A DNA stretch of 64,000 nt from Sphingomonas sp. FARSPH (GCF_003355005.1 NZ_CP029985.1:1727001-1791000), one strand, 5' to 3'. Counted from the first letter of the stretch, positions 10,647 to 20,035 are shown. The notes: a model not told the origin generated them from the letters alone. Made by a program: numbers and translations.

Positions 10647-13478
10647 ATGAAAACGCTTTGGCTCGCAGGGGCGGCCACCCTCGCGCTCGTCGCGCCCGCA
10701 ACGGCACAAACGGCGAAGCCGGTGCCGGCGGCGACGCTGATCAAGCAGGTGAACATCCCGTATCAGGCGTTCACGCTGAAGAACGGCCTGCGCGTCATCG
10801 TCAGCACCGATCGCAAGGCGCCGATCGTCGCGGTCAGCGTCTGGTACGACGTCGGCGCGAAGCACGAGCCCAAGGGATCGACGGGTTTCGCGCATCTGTT
10901 CGAACATCTGATGTTCAACGGGTCGGAGAATGCGCCGGGCGACTTCTTCGAACCCCTGAAACAGGTGGGCGCGACCGATTTCAACGGCACGACCAACCTC
11001 GATCGCACCAATTATTTCGAGACGGTGCCGACGGCGGGGCTGGAACGCGCACTGTTCCTCGAATCCGATCGCATGGGCTATCTGCTCGGCGCGATCACAC
11101 AGGCGAAGCTCGACGAGCAGCGCGGCGTCGTCCAGAACGAAAAGCGACAGGGCGATAACCAGCCCTATGGCCTGACGCGCTACAAGGTGACCGAAGGGCT
11201 GTTCCCGGCAACGCACCCCTATGGCCATGACACGATCGGCTCGATGGCCGACCTCGATGCAGCGAGCCTCGAGACGGTGAAGAACTGGTTCCGCGATCAC
11301 TATGGCCCCAACAATGCGGTGCTGGTGCTGGCGGGCGATATCGATGTCGCGCAGGCCAAGCCTTTGGTCGAAAAGTATTTCGGCGCGATCCCGGCGGGCC
11401 CGAAGAGCGTCCGCCCAGTCGCGCCCGTGCCGACGCTGGCGGCGCCCAAGGCCGAAACGATCAAGGACCGCGTCGCTGCGGTGATGGTCAGCCGCTATTG
11501 GGCGATCCCCGGCGGCGACACCCCCGATGCCGCGTCCCTTGAGGTCGCCGGGTCGGTGCTCGGCGGCCTCGCGTCCAGCCGGCTCGACACCATCCTGGTC
11601 AAGCAGGAAAAGCTCGCGGTCAGCGCCTCGGCGGCCGCCATCCCGGGGGCGCAGGTCGGGACGTTCGCGATCCGGGCGATCGTCCGCGCTGGCGTCGACC
11701 CCGCGCTGGTCGGGCGGCGGATCGACGAGATCCTCGCCGATTTCCTGGCGACGGGGCCGACCGCGGACGAGGTCAACCGCGTCGTCACGACGCGCGCAGC
11801 CGGCACGATCGGTGGCCTGGAGTCGGTCGGCGGCTTTGGCGGCAAGGCGGTCGCGCTGGCGCAGGGTGCGCTGTTCTACAACGATCCGGGCTATTACAAG
11901 AAGCACCTGGCCGCGCTGGCGGCGCAGACGCCCGCGAGCGTCAAGGCCGCAGCCGACAAATGGCTGAGCCGCCCCGCCTATGCATTGACCGTCGAGAAGG
12001 GGCCGCGCGCCGCCTATGAGGAGGCCCGCGTCCCGGCGCCGGCGGCCGTGGCGGCCGCGCCCGACACGCCGGTCAAGGGTACGCGCGGGCCGCTGCCGGT
12101 GGTCGGTCCCGTCACGGGCCTGACCTTTCCGACCGTCCAGCGCGCGCGACTGAGCAACGGGATCGAGGTCGTCTACGCACAGCGGAGCGCGGTGCCGGTG
12201 ACGCAAATCGCGGTGTCGTTCGACGCGGGGGTGGCAGCCGACGTGCCGGGCAAGCTGGGCACGCAGGGCGTGACGCTGGCGATGATGGACGAAGGGATCG
12301 AGGGCATGACCTCCATCCAGCTTGCGGAGGCGAAGGAGCGGCTGGGGGCGCAGTTCGGGGCGAACGGCACGCCGGATCGCACCTTGGTCCAGCTGGGGGT
12401 GCCGAGCGCCAATCTCGCCCCCGCGCTCGACCTGTTCGGCAAGGTGGTGCGTGCGCCGACCTTTCCGGAGGCGGAACTCGCCCGCGTCAAGCAACAGACG
12501 CTCGCCGGCATCGCGCAGGAACTGACCAGTCCCAACGGGCTCGTCGGTCGCGTGCTGCCCCCGTTGCTCTACGGCCCCGCCTATCCCTATGCGAAGGCGC
12601 AGGGCGGGGGGGATCCGCGCGCCGTGGCGGCGTTGACCCGCGCCGATCTCATCGCCTTCCAGCGGGCGTGGCTGCGCCCGGACAAGGCCAAGATTTTCGT
12701 CGTCAGCGACCGGCCGCTGGCAGAGGTGCGTGCCGCGCTCGACGCGCGTTTCGGCGACTGGCGGCCGATGGGTCCGGCGGGCGTCAAGGACTTCTCTGCC
12801 CCGCCGCAGCCGTCCGCTCCCCGGATCGTGCTGGTCGACCGGCCGGACAGCCCGCAGTCGGTGGTGATCGGCGCGATCCCGACCGCGCTGAAGGGTACGC
12901 AGGACCTGCTGCCCGTCACGACGGCGAACGATGCACTGGGCGGCAGCTTCCTCAGCCGGCTCAACATGGACCTGCGCGAAACGCGTCACTGGTCCTATGG
13001 CGCCAACGGCCGTTTCCAGACGACGGTGGAGGCCGCGCCCTACGTCATCAGCGCGCCGGTGCAGGCGGACCAGACCGGCCCGTCGCTGGCGTCCGCACGG
13101 ACGGACGTCGTCGAATTCCTGACGAAGCAGCCGATGACGCAGGAGGAGTTCGACCGTGCGATCAAGGGCGGGATCAACGCGCTGCCGGGCAGTTACGAAA
13201 CGTCGGGCGCGGTGCTCGTCGCGATGCAGTCGAACGACACCTACAGGCGACCCGACGATTACCAGATGACGCTGGCGACGCGCCTGCGCGGCTATACGCT
13301 GGCCGATCTCAACGGCGCGATCCGCGGCGCGATCGATCCGAACAAGGCGTTCTGGGTCGTCGTCGGCGACGCGGCGAAGGTCAAGCCGCAGCTTGACACC
13401 CTGGGGCTGCCGGTCGAGGTCATTCCGGCGAACGCGGTCGCCGGCGCCCCCGCCGGCGGCGCGCCGGTCGCGAAGTAA
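10647..13478 (+). CDS. Exported M16-family metallopeptidase (insulinase/pitrilysin family)
   Basis: This is a zinc peptidase of 943 residues with a signal peptide (MKTLWLAGAATLALVAPATAQ), probably periplasmic. The first half carries the inverted zinc motif HLFEH (H83, E86, H87) and the downstream NEKRQ region. The second half is the inactive homologous M16C repeat, making a complete two-repeat clamshell enzyme. The start at 10647 is preferred over ATG 10641 because GGGGAGA (10634-10640) is correctly spaced only for the second Met. It is divergent from clpB (186 bp), and a small protein follows 23 bp downstream. Confidence 0.93.
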   Translation: MKTLWLAGAATLALVAPATAQTAKPVPAATLIKQVNIPYQAFTLKNGLRVIVSTDRKAPIVAVSVWYDVGAKHEPKGSTGFAHLFEHLMFNGSENAPGDFFEPLKQVGATDFNGTTNLDRTNYFETVPTAGLERALFLESDRMGYLLGAITQAKLDEQRGVVQNEKRQGDNQPYGLTRYKVTEGLFPATHPYGHDTIGSMADLDAASLETVKNWFRDHYGPNNAVLVLAGDIDVAQAKPLVEKYFGAIPAGPKSVRPVAPVPTLAAPKAETIKDRVAAVMVSRYWAIPGGDTPDAASLEVAGSVLGGLASSRLDTILVKQEKLAVSASAAAIPGAQVGTFAIRAIVRAGVDPALVGRRIDEILADFLATGPTADEVNRVVTTRAAGTIGGLESVGGFGGKAVALAQGALFYNDPGYYKKHLAALAAQTPASVKAAADKWLSRPAYALTVEKGPRAAYEEARVPAPAAVAAAPDTPVKGTRGPLPVVGPVTGLTFPTVQRARLSNGIEVVYAQRSAVPVTQIAVSFDAGVAADVPGKLGTQGVTLAMMDEGIEGMTSIQLAEAKERLGAQFGANGTPDRTLVQLGVPSANLAPALDLFGKVVRAPTFPEAELARVKQQTLAGIAQELTSPNGLVGRVLPPLLYGPAYPYAKAQGGGDPRAVAALTRADLIAFQRAWLRPDKAKIFVVSDRPLAEVRAALDARFGDWRPMGPAGVKDFSAPPQPSAPRIVLVDRPDSPQSVVIGAIPTALKGTQDLLPVTTANDALGGSFLSRLNMDLRETRHWSYGANGRFQTTVEAAPYVISAPVQADQTGPSLASARTDVVEFLTKQPMTQEEFDRAIKGGINALPGSYETSGAVLVAMQSNDTYRRPDDYQMTLATRLRGYTLADLNGAIRGAIDPNKAFWVVVGDAAKVKPQLDTLGLPVEVIPANAVAGAPAGGAPVAK

Positions 13479-13501
13479 CGCCTGGTTTTGGGAGAGTGAC
13501 G

Positions 13502-13801
13502 ATGGCCGATATCGACGGCACCTGGGATTGCACCGTCAAGTCGCCGCTGGGCGACCAGAATATGACGCTGACCATCGCCACCGACGGGGGCAGCTTCACC
13601 GGCTCCGCGTCCGGCGCGATGGGGTCTAGCGATATCGCGGGCGACGCGGCGGGCAACACGATCACCTGGAAGCAGCAGATGACCTCGCCGATGCCGATGA
13701 CGCTGGATATCGAGGCGACGGCGGACGGCGACACGCTGACCGGTTCGGTCGGCGCCGGCGCCTTCGGCAGCTTCCCGCTGTCGGGCACGCGCACCGCGTG
13801 A
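13502..13801 (+). CDS. Small conserved hypothetical protein, probable beta-barrel/sandwich
   Basis: This 99-residue protein has no signal peptide. It has alternating beta-strand-like stretches (DGTWDCTVKSPLGDQNMTLT, SFTGSASGAMGSSDI, LTGSVGAGAFGSFPLSGTR), suggestive of a small lipocalin- or streptavidin-like barrel. That reading is structural inference only, and I do not recognise a function. GGAGAG at 13491-13496 selects ATG 13502 over an upstream GTG. It is 23 bp after the M16 peptidase and before a strong terminator, so the two are probably co-transcribed. Confidence 0.7.
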   Translation: MADIDGTWDCTVKSPLGDQNMTLTIATDGGSFTGSASGAMGSSDIAGDAAGNTITWKQQMTSPMPMTLDIEATADGDTLTGSVGAGAFGSFPLSGTRTA

Positions 13802-13824
13802 CGGGATCGTCCCGCTGATCTTCC

Positions 13825-13870
13825 GGCCCGCTCCCCGCCGCCTCGACGCGGCAGGGGGCGGGCCTTTTTC
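13825..13870 (+). terminator. Intrinsic terminator after the M16 peptidase operon
   Basis: Two 16-nt arms (13825-13840 and 13849-13864) start GGCCCGC and end GCGGGCC. They pair with one G-T wobble and one mismatch, and are followed by TTTTTCGTTTT. It separates the M16/small-protein unit from the ester hydrolase gene. Confidence 0.85.
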
Positions 13871-13918
13871 GTTTTCGCCCGCTCCCGTCTCGCCTTCGCA
13901 CTCGAAAGAGGTTGTCCG

Positions 13919-15841
13919 ATGAAACGCCCGTTGCTGCTCGCTTCCGCCACCGCCCTGCTGCTGACCGCCGGCGCCGCCCCGGCGCAGCAGCGGATCAAGC
14001 CCGTCACCTGGACGGAACGGCCCGCGACGCCGCCCGCGAAGGAGGATACGTACGGTTACGTCCGCCGCGTCGTCGACATTCCGATGCGCGACGGCATCAA
14101 GCTGCACACCGTGATTGCGATCCCGAAGGGCGCGCACGATGCCGGTATCTTGATGACGCGCACGCCCTATGACGCGGAAAAAGCGCTCGGCGATAACCCC
14201 GGTTTCTACGCCGCGCCGACCGCGGATGGCGCGACCGGCGACGATGCGATCACCGAAGCGGGCTATATTCGCGTCTTTCAGGACGTGCGCGGCATGCACG
14301 GGTCGCAGGGCGGATACGTCATGAACCCCGCGCCGGTCGGCACGCCGTTCAACCCCAGCCAGGTCGATGATTCGACCGATACGTACGACACGATCGACTG
14401 GCTGGTGAAGAACATCAAGGAATCGAACGGGCGCGTCGGGATCACCGGAATCAGCTACGACGGGTTCCTGTCGCTGATGCCGCTCATCAACCCGCATCCG
14501 GCGCTGAAGGTCGCGGTGCCGATGAACCCGATGGTCGACGGCTGGCGCGGCGACGACTGGTTCCACAACGGCGCATTCCGCGAAACGATGCTGCCCTATA
14601 TCCTGGGGCAGGAGGCGACCGCCGCGGCGGACACGCCGTTCCGCACCGGCTATGCCGACGATTACGAATATTACCTGAAGATGGGCTCTGCCGGCGCGGT
14701 CGCGAAGGCGAAGGGCGTCGACAAGATGGGCTTTTATCAGAAGCTGGTCGAGCACTCCGCCTACGACAGCTACTGGCAGAGCCAGGCGATGGATCAGGTG
14801 CTGGCGAAACAGCCGTTCAAGGTGCCGATGATGCTGGTCGACGGCCTGTGGGACCAGGAGGACATCTACGGCGCGCCGGCGGTCTATCGCGCCTTGAAGC
14901 CCAAGGACGCGAACAACGACATGGTCTTTCTGTCCGCGGGGCCGTGGTTCCACGGCCAGGAAGCGGGCGACGGTAATGCGCTGGGCGCGATCAAGTGGGA
15001 CAGCGACACCGCCAAATGGTGGCGACGCCACGTGCTCGCGCCCTTCCTTGCCCATTATCTGAAGAGCGACCAGCCCGCGATGGACGTCGCGCCGGTGACG
15101 GTCTTCCAGACCGGTGCGAACGAATGGCAGCGGCTGCAATCCTGGCCGGCCGTGGCGGACGCGAAGGCGACGCCGCTTTACCTGAAGCCCGGCGGCGCGT
15201 TGGGATTCGATCCGGCGGCCGGGGCCGCGCAGACGGTGGATTACGTATCCGACCCCCGCGCGCCGGTGTCGTTCCGTGTCCGCCCGCTCAAACCGACCTA
15301 CGCGCCCGGATCGACGTGGCGCCAGTGGCTGGTCGACGATCAGCGCGGCGTATCGGGGCGGCCCGACGTCATCACCTTCACCACCGAACCGCTGACGCAG
15401 GCGGTGACCGTCGCCGGCGTGCCGGAAGTCCACCTGACCGCATCGACGAGCGGCACCGACAGCGACTGGGTGGTCAAGCTGATCGACGTCTATCCCGAAG
15501 GGATGAAGGCGGATCAGGCGATGGCCGGATATCAGCTGGCGGTGTCGATGGACATCTTCCGCGGCCGCTATCGCGAGAGCCTGGCGGAGGCAAAGCCGAT
15601 CGCGGCGAACACGCCCTTGCCCTATAACTTCGCGCTACCGATGGTGAACCACGTCTTCCTGCCCGGCCACCGCATCATGGTGCAGGTGCAGTCGAGCTGG
15701 TTCCCGCTGTACGATCGCAACCCGCAGACGTTCGTGCCCAACATCTTCAACGCCAAGCCGGGCGATTTCGTCGCGGCGACGCAGAAGGTGACCGTGTCGG
15801 GCGCGGGCGCCAGCTATATCGCGCTGCCCGTCGTCAAGTGA
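13919..15841 (+). CDS. Alpha-amino-acid ester hydrolase (CocE/NonD, S15 family), exported
   Basis: This is a serine hydrolase of 640 residues with a signal peptide (MKRPLLLASATALLLTAGAAPAQ), likely periplasmic. Domains are an alpha/beta hydrolase with cap, then a C-terminal jelly roll. The catalytic Ser is S179 in GISYDG, with D312 in WDQED and H345 in GPWFHG. D213, E314 and D315 reproduce the carboxylate cluster that defines alpha-amino-acid ester hydrolases as opposed to cocaine esterase. Intervals from Ser (+34, +133, +135, +136, +166) equal those I recall for the Xanthomonas citri enzyme. Known members hydrolyse or transfer alpha-amino acyl esters and cephalexin-type beta-lactams; the natural substrate is unclear. 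AGAGG sits 7 bases before ATG 13919. Confidence 0.9.
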   Translation: MKRPLLLASATALLLTAGAAPAQQRIKPVTWTERPATPPAKEDTYGYVRRVVDIPMRDGIKLHTVIAIPKGAHDAGILMTRTPYDAEKALGDNPGFYAAPTADGATGDDAITEAGYIRVFQDVRGMHGSQGGYVMNPAPVGTPFNPSQVDDSTDTYDTIDWLVKNIKESNGRVGITGISYDGFLSLMPLINPHPALKVAVPMNPMVDGWRGDDWFHNGAFRETMLPYILGQEATAAADTPFRTGYADDYEYYLKMGSAGAVAKAKGVDKMGFYQKLVEHSAYDSYWQSQAMDQVLAKQPFKVPMMLVDGLWDQEDIYGAPAVYRALKPKDANNDMVFLSAGPWFHGQEAGDGNALGAIKWDSDTAKWWRRHVLAPFLAHYLKSDQPAMDVAPVTVFQTGANEWQRLQSWPAVADAKATPLYLKPGGALGFDPAAGAAQTVDYVSDPRAPVSFRVRPLKPTYAPGSTWRQWLVDDQRGVSGRPDVITFTTEPLTQAVTVAGVPEVHLTASTSGTDSDWVVKLIDVYPEGMKADQAMAGYQLAVSMDIFRGRYRESLAEAKPIAANTPLPYNFALPMVNHVFLPGHRIMVQVQSSWFPLYDRNPQTFVPNIFNAKPGDFVAATQKVTVSGAGASYIALPVVK

Positions 15842-15875
15842 CCGGGCGGCCCCCCACGCGGAGTCGGCGGGATTA

Positions 15876-16616
15876 ATGCCGCCGCGTGCCCCCGATCGTC
15901 GCGCGCTGGCGCTCGCGATCGGGGCGCATGCCGCGATCCTGGCGCTGTTGCTGAAGGCGCACGGGACGCTGCCGGTACGTCCGGACATGCCGGCGCTGGC
16001 GGTGTTCGACGTGCCGCCACCACCGCCGCCGCCACCGCCGGTCGTATCCAAGCCGCCGCCGCCGCGCCCGCCGATGCCGGCGCGCAAGCCCGCGGGTGGA
16101 TCGCCGCCACCGCCGCCGCCGCCGGAGCGCGTCGACACGACGCCGCTGCCGGTCGCGCCGCCGGCGCCGCCGGCCGTCGCCTCGCCGTTCGCCGCGGATG
16201 GCGTGCCCGCGCAACTGGCGGGGACGGGCCGCGACGCGGCCGGGACGGGGCGGGGCACAGGTGGCGGCAGCGGCGACGGAATCGGGCCGGGCGACGGCGG
16301 GGTCCGCTATGCGAGGGCGGAATGGATCCGCATGCCGCCGCCCGATGCGATGCAGGCGAACTGGCCACGCGAATCGATCAAGCGGCGCGTGCCGGGGCGG
16401 GTCGAACTGGGCTGCTACGTCCCCCGACCGGGCCCGCCGCGACGCTGCTGGCTGCTCAGCGAGACGCCCAAGGGCTTCGGCTTCGGTAAAGCGGCCATGG
16501 CGCTGTGGGGGCAGTTCCGTATCCGACCCGTGCGGCGGAATGGCGAGCCGCTCGACGTGCCGGTGGTCGTGCCGGTCAACTTCATGATGCCGGCAGCGCC
16601 GCCCTTGCCGAAATGA
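15876..16616 (+). CDS. TonB-like protein with polyproline linker
   Basis: This 246-residue protein has one N-terminal transmembrane helix (RRALALAIGAHAAILALLL) and a periplasmic linker with runs of eight or more prolines. A C-terminal domain of about 95 residues keeps the TonB-type order WPRESIKRRVPGRVELGCYV ... FGFGKAAMALWGQFRIRP ... NGEPLDVPVVVPVNF. This suggests an energy-coupling protein that contacts TonB-dependent receptors. The domain is divergent: it has two cysteines (GCYV and RRCW), possibly a disulfide, and lacks a typical YP motif. No ExbB/ExbD genes are nearby. The start at 15876 has only a weak GGCGGGA site. Confidence 0.75.
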   Translation: MPPRAPDRRALALAIGAHAAILALLLKAHGTLPVRPDMPALAVFDVPPPPPPPPPVVSKPPPPRPPMPARKPAGGSPPPPPPPERVDTTPLPVAPPAPPAVASPFAADGVPAQLAGTGRDAAGTGRGTGGGSGDGIGPGDGGVRYARAEWIRMPPPDAMQANWPRESIKRRVPGRVELGCYVPRPGPPRRCWLLSETPKGFGFGKAAMALWGQFRIRPVRRNGEPLDVPVVVPVNFMMPAAPPLPK

Positions 16617-16965
16617 TGCATCGCGCGAGTCTTGACAAAATTGACACCTAAACGGGTAATGTCGTGTCGGGTTAGTAAAATAAAGTTTCGCGAGACATTT
16701 TTACGCGGTGAGTTTTCGGACAGGGGGGCTGAGCGATGTTCTGCGATCAGCACAAGCGGGACCCCGGATCATGTCCGGGGTGACGACGTATGACTGGCCT
16801 GCTGTCGATGGGCACGCACGGACGTCGGATCGGTCGACTAAGGAGCCGGCGCGAAACGATCGGGCGGTTCCGTTTCACCGTGACCTTGGGCTGCCATGAG
16901 AAAGAGCGCGCCGACTTCCGCGGGCACCCCGTGTACCACGTTTGTTCTGTTTTGGATAGCCCCGT
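16617..16965. other. Intergenic region with A/T-rich promoter-like block and a palindrome
   Basis: This 349-bp gap between convergent genes has no convincing ORF. The first 75 bp are strikingly A/T-rich and contain two TTGACA hexamers nine bases apart (16632-16637 and 16641-16646), with TAATGT at 16657. This could be a promoter for a small RNA, but no clear downstream gene or terminator defines one. At 16761-16781 there is a perfect 8-bp palindrome ACCCCGGA / TCCGGGGT (5-nt loop), of the dispersed type seen in sphingomonads. Confidence 0.5.
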
Positions 16966-18017
16966 TCAGCGCGTGACGCGGGTGACATGGCCCATCTTGC
17001 GACCGGGTCGCGCCTCGCCCTTGCCATAGAGGTGCAGATGCGCGCCGGGTTCGGTCAACGCGTCCGCCCACGGGTCCTCGCCGATCAGATTGCGCATCTC
17101 GACGCGGCCGGTCGGAGTCGTCGCGCCCAGCGGCAGGCCGCAGATCGCGCGGATGTGGTTCTCGAACTGCGAGGTTTCCGCGCCCTCGATCGTCCAATGG
17201 CCGGAATTGTGGACGCGCGGTGCCATCTCGTTGAACACCGGGCCTTGGTCGGTCGCGAAGAATTCGCACGCGAGCACGCCGACATAGTCGAGCGCGTCGG
17301 CGATGCGGCAGGCGAGCGCGGTCGCCTCTTCCGCCTGCGCGACCACTTCGGCAGGCGCGGGTATAGTGGAAGTGCGCAGGATCGCGTCGCGATGGACGTT
17401 GTGCGGCGGGTCGTAGCGGACGGCGACGCCATCGTGGCCGCGCGCGATCAGGATCGAAAATTCGTGGTCGAAGCGGATGAAGCCTTCCAGCACCGCGGGG
17501 CCGCCGATCGTATCCCACACGCTGCCTGCGTCGGCGGGCGTCGCGATCACTGCCTGCCCCTTGCCGTCGTAGCCGAAGCGCGTCGTCTTCAGGATTGCGG
17601 GTGTGCCGATGCGCGCGATCGCGGCGTCGAGGTCGGCGCGGCTGTTCACTGCCGCCCAGGGGGCGGGGCGGCCGCCGACCTTTTCGACGAAGCTCTTTTC
17701 CGCGATCCGGTCCTGCGCGACGCGCAGCGCGGCGGGCGCGGGGTGGACGGGGACGCGCGCCGCCAGCCATTCGACGGGGACGACGTCGATATTCTCGAAC
17801 TCGTAGGTGACGACATCGCACGCCGCCGCGAAATCGGCGAGGACGATGCGATTGTGGTAATCGGCGCGCGTCAGGCTGGACGCGGTCTGCGCGGCGACGC
17901 TTTCGCGATCGGGCGCGAGGACATGCGTGCGGTAACCGAGCTGCGCCGCCGCGACGGCGAGCATGCGGCCGAGCTGGCCGCCACCGAGAATGCCGATCGT
18001 CGCGCCGGGATCGAGCC

Positions 18018-18021
<4 letters not shown>
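16966..18021 (-). CDS. purK: 5-(carboxyamino)imidazole ribonucleotide synthase
   Basis: This ATP-grasp enzyme carboxylates AIR with bicarbonate to N5-CAIR in purine synthesis. The 351-residue product has the Rossmann-type start IGILGGGQLGRMLA, YEFENID, the ATP-grasp KTTRFGYDGKGQ and the metal-binding FNEMAPRVHNSGHWTIEG. Its ATG (18021) overlaps the purE stop as ATGA, so purEK is a two-gene operon. No clear minus-strand terminator follows. Confidence 0.97.
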
Positions 18022-18500
<479 letters not shown>

Positions 18501-18640
18501 GCGTTGCTCCTCGCGAGGGAGACGCTGCCTAGCCAAAGGTGCGGGGGAGGGCAACGGTGGAGGGGGACGGCGGGCGCGCTTACGCCGTTGGGTTGGAGCG
18601 GCAGGGGGTAGGGTATGCGGCGCTGCGCCTCGAAGGCCTC

Positions 18641-18732
18641 GTCATTCCCGCGCAGGCGGGAATCCAGAGACGTCGACGCTGCGGCTCCTTCCATGCGCTG
18701 CGCGTCTGGATCCCCGCCTGCGCGGGGATGAC
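18641..18732. repeat. Dispersed palindromic repeat A (28-nt arms)
   Basis: The left arm 18641-18668 (starting GTCATTCCCGCGCAGGCGGG) and right arm 18705-18732 (ending GCGCGGGGATGAC) are reverse complements with two compensable mismatches. They flank a 36-nt centre. GTCAT...ATGAC ends on such imperfect palindromes are common, high-copy intergenic elements in sphingomonads and relatives. Confidence 0.85.
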
Positions 18733-18762
18733 GGCGAAGGGCGCGTGTCCGTTGCCACTTTC

Positions 18763-18864
18763 GTCATCCCGGCGGACGCCGGGACCCACGGACACGCGCC
18801 ATCGGCGGTGATGCGCCGCCATTCGCCGATCACCTCCATGGGTCCCGGCTTTCGCCGGGATGGC
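18763..18864. repeat. Dispersed palindromic repeat B (29-nt arms)
   Basis: The left arm 18763-18791 (GTCATCCCGGCGGACGCCGG...) and right arm 18836-18864 (...GCTTTCGCCGGGATGGC) pair with four mismatches around a 44-nt centre. Its ends share GTCATCCCG with repeat A, but the inner sequence differs. It is a second subtype lying 30 bp from the first and ends just before the gpmA stop. Confidence 0.8.
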
Positions 18865-18881
18865 AAGGGTGATGAAGCCGG

Positions 18882-19568
18882 TCAGCGCTCGCTCAGATAA
18901 TAACGGTCGGTGGCGTTGAGCTGGTCGTCGAGCTGATAGACGATCGGCTGGCCGGTCGGGATTTCGAGGCCCGTGATCTCCTCGTCCGAAATGCCGGACA
19001 GATGCTTGACCAGCGCGCGCAGCGAATTGCCGTGCGCGGAGATCAGCACGCGCTGGCCGTCCTTCAGCGCGGGCGCGATGCGGGCATCCCAATAAGGCAG
19101 GACGCGGGCGATCGTGTCCTTCAGGCTTTCGGTCTGGGGCACGGCGATGCCGGCGTAGCGGCGGTCCTGGCTGAGGTCGTATGCGCTGCCCGCTTCGAGC
19201 GGTGGCGGCGGCACGTCGAAGCTGCGGCGCCAGATGTGGACCTGTTCGTCGCCATGGCGGGCCGCGGTCTCCGCCTTGTCGAGGCCGGTGAGGCCGCCAT
19301 AGTGGCGCTCGTTGAGGCGCCAGTCCTTCTCGACCGGCAGCCACAGCCGGCCCATCGCCTCGAGCGCGAGGTTCAGCGTCTTGATCGCCCGCGTCTGGAG
19401 CGAGGTGAAGGTCATGTCGAAATCGAGGCCTTTGGCCGCCATCAGTTCGCCCGCGGCGCGCGCTTCGGCCGCGCCCTTTTCGGTCACGTCGACGTCCCAC
19501 CAGCCGGTGAAGCGGTTTTCGAGGTTCCAGGCGGACTGGCCGTGGCGGATCAGGACGAGCGTGGGCAT
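18882..19568 (-). CDS. gpmA: 2,3-bisphosphoglycerate-dependent phosphoglycerate mutase
   Basis: This glycolytic enzyme interconverts 3- and 2-phosphoglycerate. The 228 residues carry the phosphohistidine motif LIRHGQSAWN, NRFTGWWDVDV, TSLQTRAIKTL, NERHYGGLTG and the second histidine in SAHGNSLRALV. Its start overlaps the stop of the upstream acetyltransferase by one base (TGATG), so a core enzyme is the last gene of a four-gene overlapping operon. pyk lies 3 kb away. Confidence 0.97.
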   Translation of the reverse strand: MPTLVLIRHGQSAWNLENRFTGWWDVDVTEKGAAEARAAGELMAAKGLDFDMTFTSLQTRAIKTLNLALEAMGRLWLPVEKDWRLNERHYGGLTGLDKAETAARHGDEQVHIWRRSFDVPPPPLEAGSAYDLSQDRRYAGIAVPQTESLKDTIARVLPYWDARIAPALKDGQRVLISAHGNSLRALVKHLSGISDEEITGLEIPTGQPIVYQLDDQLNATDRYYLSER

Positions 19569-20035
19569 CAGGCCTCCAATATCAGGGTCATGTAGCGATT
19601 CTGCGTGCTGTCGGCGGGATAGTCGGCGAAGGCGCCGCAGTCCACGAAGCCGAAGCGGCGGTACAGCGCATGCGCCGGCGCGAAGCGGTCGCCGGTGCCC
19701 GTTTCCAGGCTCAACCGGGCGATGCCTTGCGTGCGTGCATGCGCGATCAGCGCGGCCAGAACCGCCGCGGCGACGCCCTTGCGGCGATGCGCGTCGGCGG
19801 TGCGCATCGATTTCAGCTCGGCGTGATCGTCGTCCAGCCGCTTCACCGCGCCCATGCCGACCAGCGCATCGCCATCCCAGGCGGTGAAGAAGGCAGTGTC
19901 GGGCGCCCGGAGCTTTGCGGCGCCGAGCGCGAAGCGAAAGGCGGCATCGCCGTCCGCCTGCGCGAAGGCGAGATGCTCGGCGATCAGCGCCGCCGCCGCC
20001 GGTGAGCAGGGGTCGTCGCGGCGAACCTCGATCAC
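19568..20035 (-). CDS. GNAT-family N-acetyltransferase
   Basis: This 155-residue predicted acetyl-CoA-dependent acyltransferase has the GNAT motif A region (ELKSMRTADAHRRKGVAAAV) and a conserved C-terminal ALYRRFGFVDCGAFADY. The substrate is unknown; close family members include small-molecule and amino-acid acetyltransferases. The start is GTG 20035, overlapping the stop of the M14 gene by four bases (GTGA). It is translationally linked with gpmA downstream. Confidence 0.9.
   Translation of the reverse strand: MIEVRRDDPCSPAAAALIAEHLAFAQADGDAAFRFALGAAKLRAPDTAFFTAWDGDALVGMGAVKRLDDDHAELKSMRTADAHRRKGVAAAVLAALIAHARTQGIARLSLETGTGDRFAPAHALYRRFGFVDCGAFADYPADSTQNRYMTLILEA

Larger units (their letters stand above)
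18501..18881. other. Gene-free 381-bp interval filled by two palindromic repeats
   Basis: The interval lies between purE and the 3' end of gpmA. It contains no credible CDS; the open frames here are translations of the repeats. Apart from the two long palindromes annotated separately, it should hold the purE promoter near 18510-18600. I cannot identify clear hexamers there. Confidence 0.6.

Noticed and set aside
10602..12989. 795-codon minus-strand frame opposite the M16 peptidase
   Set aside because: The M16 motifs (HLFEH), signal peptide and ribosome site are on the plus strand. The mirror protein is Arg/His-rich with no recognisable family.
16734..16781. 15-codon ORF after the TTGACA block
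   Set aside because: It is very short, has no ribosome site and runs through the palindrome; a peptide is not supported.
18641..18864. CRISPR-like array
   Set aside because: There are only two palindromes of different sequence, without regular spacers or cas genes.
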